NCBI GenBank assembly: GCA_015680685.1
Contig: MNCI01001382.1
Location: 1 to 62,000, forward strand
DNA length: 62,000 nucleotides
From: Gnetum montanum
Lineage: Eukaryota; Streptophyta; Gnetopsida; Gnetales; Gnetaceae
Direction of reading: 5' to 3'
Below are positions 26,293 to 37,299 of the stretch, one piece after another. The notes below the pieces were generated by a model that was not told the DNA's origin, searched no databases, and was given only the letters and a program-made list of their open reading frames with translations. The translations under genes and the position numbers were made by a program. Position 1 is the first letter of the stretch; each line of letters starts with the position of its first letter.

Positions 26293-26585
26293 AATTTCTT
26301 AACAAGTTTTGAAAACATTCTAGTTAGAGGTGAAATTAGCCTCTATAAAAAGCTCTAAGGTGTTTATCTAAATTAGTCTAAGTAATTTCACAAGAAAACA
26401 TTATTACAACCTTGCGTAACCTTACATCATGAACAATTGAAATTTCTCAACAAATTTGGAAAAAACTTCCTAAGTCAAAGGTGAAATTAGCCTCTATAAA
26501 AAGCTATTGTATGTTTATCTAAATTAGCTTAATAAATTCCATAACAGCATTGTTACCATATTTTATAGCCTTTATAGCCAAAAAA
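26293..26585. repeat. Tandem duplication, two units of about 148 bp
   Basis: The segment starting AATTTCTTAACAAG at 26293 recurs at 26441 as AATTTCTCAACAAA. Each copy contains GGTGAAATTAGCCTCTATAA and a TTTATCTAAATTAG phrase. Unit 1 has a single equivalent copy at 7630-7760, so the duplication is local to unit 2. Confidence 0.7.
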
Positions 26586-26599
26586 TTATAGCTAAAACT

Positions 26600-26860
26600 A
26601 AGTCTTAGCCTAAATTATGCATAAATCTAGAAAAAACATCTAAGTTATGCATGAAGGTGGAAGAAAACATACAAGTTGTGCATAACTTTAGAAAATAGCA
26701 TCTATAGTATGCATAATTTTTTTTTTTAAAAAAAAGCAACCATAAGTTTAGGAAAAAAACAATCTAAATTATTCAAACCATGTATAAACTTGGAAAAAAC
26801 ATCTAAACTATGCATAAATTTAGAAATCATGATAAACTTAGAAAAAGCCATGTAGCCATA
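26600..26860. repeat. Short diverged tandem repeat around TATGCATAAACTTAGAAAA
   Basis: Units of about 40 bp built on ATCTAAACTATGCATAAATT and AGAAAAAACATC recur some six times, interrupted by a T-run followed by an A-run at about 26717-26735 that could fold back. Confidence 0.5.
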
Positions 26861-26869
26861 GTAAAAGCT

Positions 26870-28330
26870 TATTTAGAATAGAAAACTATTTTACTCTTCT
26901 AGAAAAAGAAAAATTAGGCATATCAACAATTTTTATTTTGAGTAATGTACTACAACCATGAGTTTTTCCTTGATTCACATAGCCATGTTTAGAAAAAATT
27001 CAAAGCCTTTGTTTTTTATGTAGAAAAAATTTATCAATTTAGATAATAATTCAAAAATGGCACAAATATCCTCATTACACATGCTTAATAAAAAATTCAT
27101 TTTAAGCCCAATCAAAGAGATTCTACCTCTGTTGTAAATCTGAAGCCAAGGCCTATGTAGACACAACCTAAAAATAGCAAAAATCCTTGTCATTTTCTTA
27201 TAAAAAATTCACAAATCTACATGAAATTACAAAAGTGGCACAAACAACCTAATTGCACAACATTAGGAAAATGGCCATAACTTCCTCATTTCAAGGTTAA
27301 ATTTAATAAGACAAAAACCATCAAAAAGCTTAAACAAAAGGATACAAACCTATAACCTTTAATTTTACAAATATGTAGTCATTCTACTAAGAAAAATATA
27401 CAACTTGACATGCTTTTTTTTTATCAAAACTTCAAAAATCTCAAAACCTAAATTTCATATAGCCATTAAAATGGTTGAAATAAAAAAAGCTATTGAAACC
27501 CATCTAAATTCACATCAAAATAATGGGATAGGATTTTGTTAAAATTTAATTTTAACAAATCCTATGGCCTAGATCTAAAAAAATGGCCATACCCCAAGAT
27601 TTTGAGAAAAAAGCATAAGACAACAAGCCCTATTTTCAAAATTAAAATAGTAGAAGCCAAAATAGGAGATGGTATTTCATCAAAGTTCCATTTTAATCCC
27701 TCTACTAAATTAGATCGAAATAAATGGCCTCGACATCTAGGAAGCAAAAAGCTAAAGAAATCACAAAAAATAAAGGCAAAAATAGGTAGAACTACCTACC
27801 TTGGAGTAGTGGCAAATGGGGCCTAAATAGAGATAGGCCTAGAAACCTCTGATAAATCCATAGAATGCTAATCCATCCTATGGATTGTAGAATTCTTGCT
27901 CTTTCCCCCATGCTACGTTCATCCCATGGCAAGCTCAACATTGAAGAAGATGAAAATTAGGAAAAGATAGTAATTCTACGCTAGCTGTAGGGGAGATGGG
28001 AGGCTTCCATGCTAAAGATTAGTTGTGGTTGCCACAAGAATTTCTATTAGAGCTTTGCTCCAATGCACTATTGCTGTAGAATGATAATTATGATAAAAAA
28101 TTGCAAAAATTGACATACAAAACCCATCTGAAACCTAAACAAAACCCTAGCTACCAATTTAGTGCACCATAACTACAAATGCACTAAAGAAAAAGGGGTG
28201 AAAGTATATTTCACATTAGTTTTGGAAGGGAAACAACACTTTTCAAAATTTTAAATTTTTGGAGTGTAGGCCCCACCCTGCACCTTCACTTTTGACAAAA
28301 ACTTGCATGAACACTAAGATTTTTACCAAT
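26870..28330. other. AT-rich spacer without a gene
   Basis: Equivalent in position and style to 7.6-9.5 kb (shared phrases such as GGGGTAGGATTTTGTTAAAA near 8729 and GGGATAGGATTTTGTTAAAA near 27524). The possible ORF 27536-27826 is Lys-rich low-complexity sequence and is not accepted. Confidence 0.5.
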
Positions 28331-28339
28331 TTTGACACT

Positions 28340-31300
28340 TAAAACATTATGAAAACCTTCACCCCATGAATCCATGCTACAAATATCATGCCTAGTGTGG
28401 AAACATTCTTATCACTTTACAAATTCATTAGACATACAAATTCTATTTTTGGTAACCCAAACTTGCCTTTTTCAACCCCAAGTTTCCAAAATTGAGCAAG
28501 ACACGAGTAAGGCTAACCACCATGGATTTCCATGCTATGGAAGCCATCCCTAGCATGGAAGAAGGGGTGAAACACTCACTCTTGCCTCCCAACACTCATA
28601 TATCACAAGTTTGATCCCAAAGTGGGGCCCACATGATCTAGAACCCCTCCAAGCATCTATGGCAACCTTGAAATCCCACCAAACCTAGTTAGAAATGGTT
28701 GAAATCTAGGATTTGGTGTTTTCCATGCTAGAGAAGCTTCTTCCACGTTGATCCTCTCACCCTTATTGTGGATAGATGGATGGGAAACAAAAAATGGCCT
28801 AAATGATGACCTAATGACCATTTCTTGATGCTTGGTAATCCTTAGACCCTGCAGAAACCCTCTCGAGCTACCAAAAAACTCAAAATGGGTCAAATATGGT
28901 ACAAAATTGTCATTACCCTCTCATCCATGCTAGGGAAATAATTCCAAACGTGGAAGAAATAATGGAGATTGCATGAGGCACTTAGAAGCCTCCAAACTAG
29001 CAAATCTTAGCACCCAACATTGACCATTGACACCGGCAACCCTAGAAGTTGACATGCATGGTCAATCAACTATAGATTTTTCCTAGATCTAACATTATTC
29101 ACTTAGGGAGACCTCTTAAATGCTAATAATTCCTCCCAAAATGTGGAAAAAAGGGAAATCTTGAGAACCCCTTCATAGCCACTACAACAACTAGATCTTG
29201 TTTGTAGGCACTGATAGCCAATGTTAGGAACCCTGTCAGCACTCATGCATAGTAAGATTGATAAAAAATGATAAGAAACAATTTCCCCTAGTTTTCCATG
29301 CTAATCATGAAAGCCTTGGTGTGGAAAAATGGGGGGAAAGCCCAGAAAATGCCTTATGACCATTTAAACAATCAAATTTCAATGTCAAATGGAAACAGTT
29401 GATACTAGTAATCTTAGAGGCATGAATGCATGCCCAAAAGCAATCAAAATTGATCAAAAATATTTCCCCAAAATTTTCCATGCTAATCATAGAAGCCAAA
29501 ACATGGAAACATGGAAAAAGCCCAAAAATTACCTAGAAATTCTTGAAATAACTAAATTTTGATGTCAAGTAGCAGTAGTCGACACTAGCAATCTTAAAAG
29601 CCTACATGCATGTCCAAAAGTAACCATAGAGGATCAAAAAGCTTTCCCCCAAAATTTCTACATTGAGTGTGAAATCCCTAGTGTGGAAATGTGGGGGGGT
29701 CTAGAATATGCCTAGTGACCCTTGGAACCATCAAAATTTGACATCGGATGTTAGCAATTAAGACTAACAACCTTGTGAATGCACATGCATGACTGAAAGT
29801 GATCATAAAGCACTAAACAATTTTTTTCCAAATTTTTCACACTGAGCATGGAAGCCCCAACATGGAAAAATGGTGGAAGGTCCAGAAACCACTCATCAAC
29901 CTTCAAAAAAGAAAAATTTTGACACTAGGCATTGACCATTATTACTAGTAACCTTAGGGACCTACATGCATGATAGAAAATGATGCAAAAACATGAAAAT
30001 CTATTTTTTGACATATTTCCATGCTAATCATACTATTCATAGCATGCAAAGAAGTGAGAATGTCCAAAAAGCATATAGAAATGCTCAAAATTTTTAAAAC
30101 TTAAGACCAAACCCTAGTCCTCAACCCCTATAGCCTCAAAAGCTAACATGCACAGTTGATTGAGGTTAATATTAGCCTAGATCTAAGTTGTGTATTTCTT
30201 CCAAGCTAAGGATGGTATCCCTAGCATGGAAAATTAAGGGAGGAATTTTTTTGAGGCTTGTAAACACCTCAAAATCACATCAAACGACCTTTCATGCACT
30301 ATAGAACCCTAACAATAGCCATTGAAATCCTTGGACTTTACAAAATTGATCCCAAATGGCAAAAACCCAATCCCAATTATTTTCCATGTTGATCTCTCCA
30401 TAATTAGTGTAGAAAATTAGGGGAAATCAAAAAAATCACTTAGGGAAGTCCAAAACTACTAAATTTTGATATGGATCCATAGCCCTTAATCTTAGCAACC
30501 CAGGAGGTGACATGCATAGTTGATTGTGATCCAAATTGATCTAGATCTAGGATTATTTCTTCTTCCATGCTAGAGTAACTTTCCTAGAGTGGAAAAAATA
30601 TGGAAAGCTAATTTTCCACTTTTGGAAGCAAGATGGCATTCTTGGAAGCCAAAGATCTATGTCAGAGAAGCCTAGGACTTCACAACCTTAAGATTTTTCT
30701 TCTTTGACCTTCTTTCAGCCTCCAAAATCCATTCCCCAAATTCTTCCATGCTAGAGTAACTCTCCTAGCATGTAAATATTGGGGGAAGACCTTGACTTCC
30801 CTTAAAAAACCTTCAAACATGTCTGAAATGAGCCAAAAACTTGTAGAATTGAAGTCTATACCCCTAGGGGCCTAAAAACCTAATCAAAGTGCCCCTAAAC
30901 CACTTTGAATTCATAAAATAAGTATCCCCTTAATGTTTCATGCTAAGAATACTATGCCCAACATGGAAAAATGGGGGAATCCATTTCAACACCTATTAAC
31001 ACTTAAAATGACCTCAAATTACCCTAGAATGAAACAAAGAGATGCATAAGCTCTAAATCTAGACTCTAAGTACCTATTTGACCATGTTTGACATTATTTT
31101 TATTTGGATTTTGGTTCTCCATGCTAAATCCCCTCTTTTCCACATTGGCCAATGTGGAAACAAGGGGGGAAGGATTTAGAACTTGCTCTTTGGCCTTTAC
31201 AAACCTTTGGACTACTTAATTTTAAGCAATATGATCCTACGATGCCTTCATAAGGCCCAAGACCTTAATTTTGGTCCTCTGAGCATCCTAAAACCTATTT

Positions 31301-31360
31301 TTCCTTAGTCTCCATATTAGTGGCCCCTATTTCCATGCTAAGCCTAGCATGAAAGCCTCA
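28340..31360. repeat. Satellite array with word CCATGCTAA / TAGCATGG, period 181 bp
   Basis: About sixteen monomers. Word starts were read at 28372, 28530, 28723, 28925, 29117, 29296, 29478, 29659, 29838, 30019, 30201, 30383, 30565, 30746, 30939, 31119 and 31333. From 29296 to 30746 every step is 179-182. Each monomer has the word, 10-20 bases, the inverted word (TAGCATGG or TAGTGTGG), then a shared body with GGGGGAA, GACATGCATG and TTGATC phrases. The body is recognisably related to the unit-1 array. It lies directly upstream of the unit-2 RT. Confidence 0.85.
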
Positions 31361-31379
31361 AAACACTTGATTTTTGGGT

Positions 31380-31988
31380 CCAAACAACCTAGAAATAGCC
31401 TTGATTGATATCTAAACTCACCTAATAGCCTTATAGCCTCAAAACATGGCCCACTAAGGCCTAAAGTTGGCAAAACATAACGATTCTTGACCTATATTAA
31501 CTAAATTTTATCATATATAACCTATTTTTCTTGATTTTTACCTTATTACATAATGTTTTGGCTTCATTTTTTTACTTATGTTGCCTTGATGACATGCTTG
31601 AAATTCTATAGCCTTTATACAGCTTTATATATTTATTGTTTTTTTTATTACAACTCTATTTTTCCTTTTTTAGCCTTTAAATGGTATCAAGTAGTGGGGT
31701 TTGACCTTTCGTGACAACCATTTGACACCATGTGACCATGGCCCACTAAGGCCTTCAATTGGTAAAATTGTGACCATTATTGATCATTTGTAGCCTTTTA
31801 TTTCCCCTTGTTCAAACTTTATGTGATCCATTATTCACCTCCATTGCACCTTTTCGAGTTAACCTCATCTCATTGATGACTTTGGATGGGCTTGATTGCA
31901 TTAGAGTTGCATATATTTTATGGCATTTTAACATTATTTATTCACTTTTACCCAAGTTCCACTTAATATGCTTTTGGTTAATATGTAG
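31380..31988 (+). promoter_or_regulatory. T-rich tract ending in a putative 3' splice acceptor (unit 2)
   Basis: Closely similar to 12450-13108, including ACATGGCCCACTAAGGCCTA, a CTTTTTTAGCCTTT segment and the final CTTTTGGTTAATATGTAG at 31988 before GATCAAAGTATGAGTACC. Interpreted as the 3' end of an intron-like block. Non-coding. Confidence 0.5.
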
Positions 31989-32600
31989 GATCAAAGTATG
32001 AGTACCTGGGAGAAAATCAGTTTACCTTTATGTCTACAAGAACCTCATAGTGATATTAAATGGTGTATCAACCTTGATTGCTTAGATCTTGAACTTGAGA
32101 GTCTTGTAGATCACATAGACTCAATAGAGAAACCTCTAGAATGGCCTAAAAACCTAGTCAAAACTCTTGACTTAGAAGCTAGAGACATAATTGAAGATCC
32201 TCTACTTAAAGTTCCTATTACAACACATAGTGGTGAGGAGAAAACCCTTAAACTAAGTTCCTTACTAGAGCCTCAATGTGCCTAGGACATCACCAATGTC
32301 TTATAGGAGAACATTAAGGCATTTTATTGGTCATATGAACATATTCCAAGCCTAGCTTGATGTCTAGTCTAGCACAACATCATAGTGGCTTCTAGCATTC
32401 GACCAATTAAGTAAAAAGTGTGCAAGATTAGAATTGATTTGGCCTTGGTAGTTCATGATGAAATCTGAAAGCTCTACCAAGGAAGTTTCATTAGGGATGT
32501 TGATTATGTAGAATGGATATCCAACATAATGGTAGTCCCTAAAAAATGGGAGTACTCCTTCTTGTTTCAATGGATTAACTAAAATTCATGCTTGGCTTTA
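31989..32600 (+). pseudogene. pol: Tat-lineage pol, 5' fragment only (unit 2)
   Basis: N-terminal extension MSTWEKISLPL to LLKVPITTHSGEEK is open from 31998 to 32285 and is the cleanest copy of this segment in the window. The frame continues, with stops at former Gln, Trp and Arg codons, through the start of RT: HNIIVASSIRPIK, KICKIRIDLALVVHDEI-type sequence, GSFIRDVDYVEWISNIMVV (about 32490-32545) and PKKWEYSFL. The palm and catalytic site are absent: sequence leaves the RT pattern near 32580-32640 where an old minus-strand leader begins. A truncation by insertion or deletion is inferred. Confidence 0.8.
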
Positions 32601-32639
32601 GCCTCTGCATGTACAAGGAGTAATATGAATTGAATCTTA

Positions 32640-33830
32640 GTGCATACATAGTTGTAGTGCTCTTCATTGAGCAAAGTGAATTCTAGAATTTTTCCTTGTA
32701 GACTAGTAATTATCTACATTTGGCTATAGCAAGGTCCCTAGGATTGTAGATCCTCACTCCATCCTAGTTGGATGTTCTTTTGGACATGTCAATAGGAAAA
32801 ATGATTGACTTTCCAAAAGACATTATTAGAAATGTTGATTTTAACATTGTACTATTTTTATTAATAATTTTCGTAAGTTAGGATTGCCAAATGATGCAAT
32901 TGGCTATAAATGAAAAATGAAGTGTAAATGGTGTACACCATTCTTGGAAAGATGATGTTGATGTTTGTTAAGTTGGTAATACCAACTATGCTGGTTTTTC
33001 AAGTGCATCTATGCTAGAAAGAGTTTCAATAGATAACTATATTTTCTAGCCAACTATGTTGTAGTAGTTACTAAAAAATGGATTTTTACTTGGGAAAAAA
33101 AATTGGAAAATTTCTAGCCAAAGGATGTACGTTGGGTTTACAACTAAAAGGTGAAAACTTTTAGTATTCCAATGATCATGATAGAGTCTTAGAGATGGCT
33201 ATGCTGGCTTTTTGGCTAAAAAATTTCACAGTAGAGATTTTGGGTTTTGAAATGGCCTACACTGGATTCTAGATGTCTAGTGCAATTTTCAAAAGGTAGA
33301 AAATTGCAAGTGCTTCTATGACTACACTACATTTCATAAAATTCAACAACTGTTGTGAAAATGTAGTGTAAACCCAAATCCCCCACCCTAACTACATTGG
33401 GTATTGTCGATATGAAATTGGATGCCATCATTCATTTTGGGAATTAATTGTGAAAATTTTTGGTTTTCGCCCAAGACTACACTAGACTCCTAGCAGTGAC
33501 TATGCTAACTTCTTACTATAGAATTTCATAGTAGAGGTGTTGTTGGGTGTTGAGATGATCTATGTTGGTGTTTAGAAGTCCAGTTTAAGTTTCAAAGGGA
33601 AAAAATGTAGGTGTTGTTACTGACTATGCTAGGTTTGGAAGATTCCAACAACTATTGTGAAATTGTAGTGAAAACCCAAATCACCACCTCAAATATGTAG
33701 GTATTTTGGATGGGAATTGGGCTACCAACATTGGGTTTTACTACAAAAAATTATAGGTATTAAAGGTTACAAAAGTAAAAAAAAGTTTAAAGAATGTTAA
33801 AAATATGTTTTGGTTGAGAATTCAAGTGAA
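32640..33830 (-). other. Old leader of a minus-strand element, with word ACTATGCTGG / ACTACACTGG
   Basis: Non-coding stretch downstream (minus sense) of the decayed primer binding site. The word occurs near 32985, 33052, 33199, 33265, 33320, 33391, 33475, 33500, 33561 and 33622, at short irregular intervals as in the 1.6-2.2 kb leader. No gag can be read behind it. It ends against the truncated unit-2 pol. Confidence 0.55.
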
Positions 33831-33849
33831 TGCCCTCCTTCTAGCACTA
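33831..33849 (-). other. Decayed primer binding site
   Basis: Minus strand reads TAGTGCTAGAAGGAGGGCA. Against the intact site at 2244-2262 (TGGCGCTAGAAGGAGGGCC), GG has become AG and CGC has become TGC, both transitions. Word-rich leader follows on one side and LTR-like sequence on the other, as in the younger element. Confidence 0.55.
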
Positions 33850-34177
33850 GAAAACTATAGCACTTGGAAAATTCAGTTGCTAAAAAACCAAGATACCCAA
33901 GTTGCTAAAAAATTCAGTTGCTAATACAATTTTAACCTTGAATCCCAAGGACATCCAAAAATAGGATTTAAGGTACCTTTGATGGTATTGTCAATTAGCT
34001 AGGGACTTACAAAATGTAAATAAGAAAATAAATTATAAATACAAACAAAAATGTATTAACATAGAATGAAACATTTAATAAATTTTCATTACAAATGAAC
34101 TGAAAACTTTATTAAATAAAATTGTAAATTTTAAGTACAAATGTTATGCCCAAACAATAAGAAGTTGGCCTAAGTGC

Positions 34178-34234
34178 ATCATGGAGATCAAGTGTAGAAA
34201 TGATAAGATGTTTTCTACACTTGATCTCCATGAT
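34178..34234. repeat. Perfect 23-bp inverted repeat with an 11-base loop
   Basis: Left arm 34178-34200 (begins ATCATGGAGATCAAG) and right arm 34212-34234 (ends CTTGATCTCCATGAT) are exact reverse complements around the loop TGATAAGATGT. Imperfect complementarity continues a few bases outward. In sequence this old, an exact 23-bp stem is unusual. Confidence 0.9.
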
Positions 34235-34609
34235 CCAAGTACTTCCTAGTTCCAATGCCTTACAAGTCCTTGCTAGTTTTCTATTTAGATCTACAACTAT
34301 GACTATGGGTAGTGGTAATAGTGGTACAAGCGTTTCTTCTCCAATGGTATTGCACCAAGGGTTTCTAATACTTAGCATATACACTAGGATGGAATTCAAG
34401 TTATTAAGGATGAAAAATGGCAATTGATTATTCAAAATTGTTGAAACAATTGAATTTGATACTATTGAAAGAGTTCAGAACCCCAATATGGTGTTCAAGA
34501 TTGGGTTTTATAGGCTTTAGGGTGCTGATTTAATGTTGCAAATTACTACCATGACTTATGATAGATTTATTGTAGGTGTAATAGGTATAATTTTCAATGT
34601 AGTTGATTA
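34200..34609 (+). pseudogene. Unknown pseudo-ORF beside the hairpin
   Basis: One frame stays readable for about 136 codons from ATG 34200 to TAA 34607-34609, broken only by TGA at 34425-34427 (likely a former TGG) and one TAG near 34516. It has a Ser/Gly-rich stretch (TMGSGNSGTSVSSPM), then a compact domain-like part with GFLILSIYTRMEFKLLRM, LFKIVETIEFDTIERVQN and MTYDRFIVGVIGIIF. It matches no retroelement protein that I recognise and is absent from the younger LTR, so it may be captured or inserted sequence. The first codons overlap the right arm of the hairpin. Confidence 0.4.
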
Positions 34610-35159
34610 ATTTTGGTAAGTCTTGATGTACCTAGGTCACCAAAACTCATCCCCATACTAAAAGTAGTAAACGGACTTTTGTGGCTATGTTGGTCTTCAC
34701 CTTAACTATGATGTCCTTGAAGACTATGTTGAGTATTGTCAAAATCTATTTAAATCATGGTGACTATGCTAGCCAAACTATAGTTGTTGAAGATCTAGTT
34801 AACTACACTATTCATGGTATCACAACTAGGAAGTTGCCTTGAATATGCTATCCATTCTTGAAAAAATGGAAAACCCAAAAACACCAATGTTGGTTTTGTA
34901 GCTACACTAGGTTTTTTGGTAACTATGTTGGGTGTTGTTGCTAGCAATTGAAAACAAAACACCATCTACATTGGGGGCATGTAGCTCTAGCATAGTTGAG
35001 GTTGTGCCTCTACAAAAACCCATTACAATGCCAATATTGATAGTCTCCAAGGTACTTTTAACCTTCCCAAGCCCATATATAGACATAATAGCACTTTTTC
35101 CACTTAGGAAGAAAGGAAATCACAACTTATGAGGCATTTTTTAGCCACAGCAAGTTAAA

Positions 35160-35640
35160 GTATGTTAGATTGTAGCTCATGGACTATATGATCTTACATT
35201 TACCATGAATTCTTATGCCAAGTCAACTAGTAAAGGTTAAAATTTATAACATGTGCTTTCTAAGTGTTGTTTCAACATTATACTGAATGAACTTAGGCAT
35301 GTCCCAAATTTGAAATAACTTGTGTATCCCTAGTGTGTGGGAATCATCATGCTAGTCACCTTCTACTCAAGTGCTAGTACCATCTATCATACACTTGGTA
35401 ATATGACTAATAGAGCTTGGTAGAAGTATCTCTACTATAACAACTACACTTTCAGTGGCCAAGTATGACCAAAAAATCACACTAATGGTCTCAAGAAAAA
35501 ACACTAAGAACTTTTTCGTCCTAGACCTAAACCATAAAGTGCCATGATCAAGGATCATGTTGGTAGGCAAACTAATTTTTCCTAGCATATTTATGTAACA
35601 AAAAATCCCAAATGGTTCCACATTTAGTAAGATAGGGCTT
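35160..35640 (-). pseudogene. Antisense ORF remnant, N-terminal part (unit 3)
   Basis: Open from 35621 to 35367 on the minus strand: ICYINMLGKISLPTNMILD, TLWFRSRTKKFLVFFLET and VVVIVEILLPSSISHITKC align with the N-terminal block of the unit-1 copy (7622-7332) and with LWFRPSARVFLMYLLQ of unit 4 (47980-47723). Downstream blocks are not readable and LTR sequence of the minus-strand element begins near 35150. Confidence 0.6.
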
Positions 35641-37290
35641 GAAAAGGCCCTACATAACCAACAAACAAAGTATTAAAACATAAGATAACAATTAACAATA
35701 CAACTGTTGAAAAACAAGATAACAATGCATAAAATTGAACAACACTTAACAACAACCAAAATCATTAACTTCAACCATAATGAAAATCAAAATTCAGCCT
35801 ATTAACTTTTTGACAAATAAAAAAAATAAGTAAAAAACCAAGTAGCCTAGAATAACGAGGGCAATTCCATAGTTAAGAACAAATGCATAAAAATTATAAA
35901 AATTTTATTTCAAGCACTAAGTAATGGAAGCAGACCTGTAGTAAGTTAAAACCTATGATAACAATGTGTAACAACTATAAAAATGTCTTCTTAAAGTTGA
36001 TAAAATGTTTGCTAAAAAGACTAGTTTACACTAAAACAACTATAGTAAAAACTTTGTGAAAGCTAGAGAACAATTTCAAAAAAAATTCAAAATGTTGTTT
36101 AGTATTCTTCCACACCATGTAAATGACCATTATAAGTCTTATACATAACTTTAAAAAATCAAAAATTCACCAATGCTACCATTGCATGGTAGGAAGCTTG
36201 CAGGCTCAAGAATTGAAACTGCAATTGTACTAGGTAGTTTACACAACTAAAACATTGCAAAGAAATAATTTTAAAAATTTATTATAGCTCTAGAAATCAT
36301 AAAATAGCATAAAAAAACTTAAATCATATGCCAAAACTACAATAACATACATAAAAAAATTCAAGTTATGACTCAAAATCACTTATATTGTTTTCTAGAA
36401 AAATCTAATTTGCAGTGAAAGAGCTACAGTCAAACCTCTGGGAAAATTATAGAAACAATTTTAGAAAATTCAAAATATTATGTCAATATATTCTAAATTT
36501 TCCTAAAAATCCATAGGAGGTTGGGATGTTGCCAAAGAAAATTTATGATGGGGCAACACTATCAATATTTTGAGGTGAAAGTATGAAAAAATAGAAAAAA
36601 TGTTATGCAATGGTCTTTGAAAAAAATCATAACAAATTAATTGAAACTAAAAAAATAGAGATTCTACCTCTAGTGAAATCACTAAACCTTAGATGATGAT
36701 CCCATAAACTCAAAATTTGCAAATAGATCACAATAACGTTAATAAAAAATTGCAAAATTTGACTATTTTTTGGCAAAATTAGGGAAAAAATGCATAGAAT
36801 GCTCTTGGAAAAAAATTTAAATTTTTGTAGGTTAGGTCCCTAAAACCAAAATCATAATCTGTATGCAATCATGCAACCTAAATCCAAGGTTTGACACAAA
36901 AAAAACAAAAATTTTTCAAACAAGCAAGCCTAGGCAATAGAAAATACCTTCACATTGTAGGAAAAAATTGGCAAAAAATAGTTAAAGATGGGTACATAGC
37001 CATCATGATTGAAGGGTACTTGCAAATGGAATAATTGGGAAGCTAAGAGATGTCCATTTTAGTAGTGTCCACTTCCTCCAATCTAGAGGTTTTGACATCT
37101 TGCAAAGTGGAAGTAAATCTTGAATTCCCCTACAATTGTGCTACCTCTAAGTAGTAAAAGATAAAAAATAAGCTCTTAACTAGTTAGCTTTGAATCCAAT
37201 AATAGCCAAAATCATTTTTCTAGGTGCTACCTCTACTAGAAACCAATCTTAAAAAAATGATATGCACAAAATTTTTAATGTTGGAACCCT
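35641..37290. other. AT-rich spacer without a gene (unit 3)
   Basis: A-rich, low-complexity sequence between the antisense ORF remnant and the next satellite. No ORF, RNA gene or regular repeat was seen. Confidence 0.5.
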
Positions 37291-37299
37291 CCTAATATT

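Larger units (their letters stand above)
33856..35150 (-). mobile_element. Old LTR of a minus-strand element (outer edge uncertain)
   Basis: Placed by analogy with 2268-3450. Parallel landmarks after the primer site are GGTACCTTTGATGG near 33975 (compare GTACCTTGGATGG near 2387) and an AATAAA-rich tract near 34020-34130 (compare 2490-2530). The word ACTATG-T/C-TGG resumes at 34680-35000. A hairpin and an unknown pseudo-ORF (34178-34609) lie inside and have no counterpart in the younger LTR. The outer edge near 35150 is a guess from where the word ends. Confidence 0.4.

Noticed and set aside
27536-27826. 96-codon plus-strand ORF, Lys-rich
   Set aside because: Composition follows the local A-richness and no motif or second copy in frame was seen.
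34932-35132. 66-codon plus-strand ORF in the old LTR
   Set aside because: It overlaps copies of the ACTATG/ACATTGG word and LTR sequence and has no recognisable domain.
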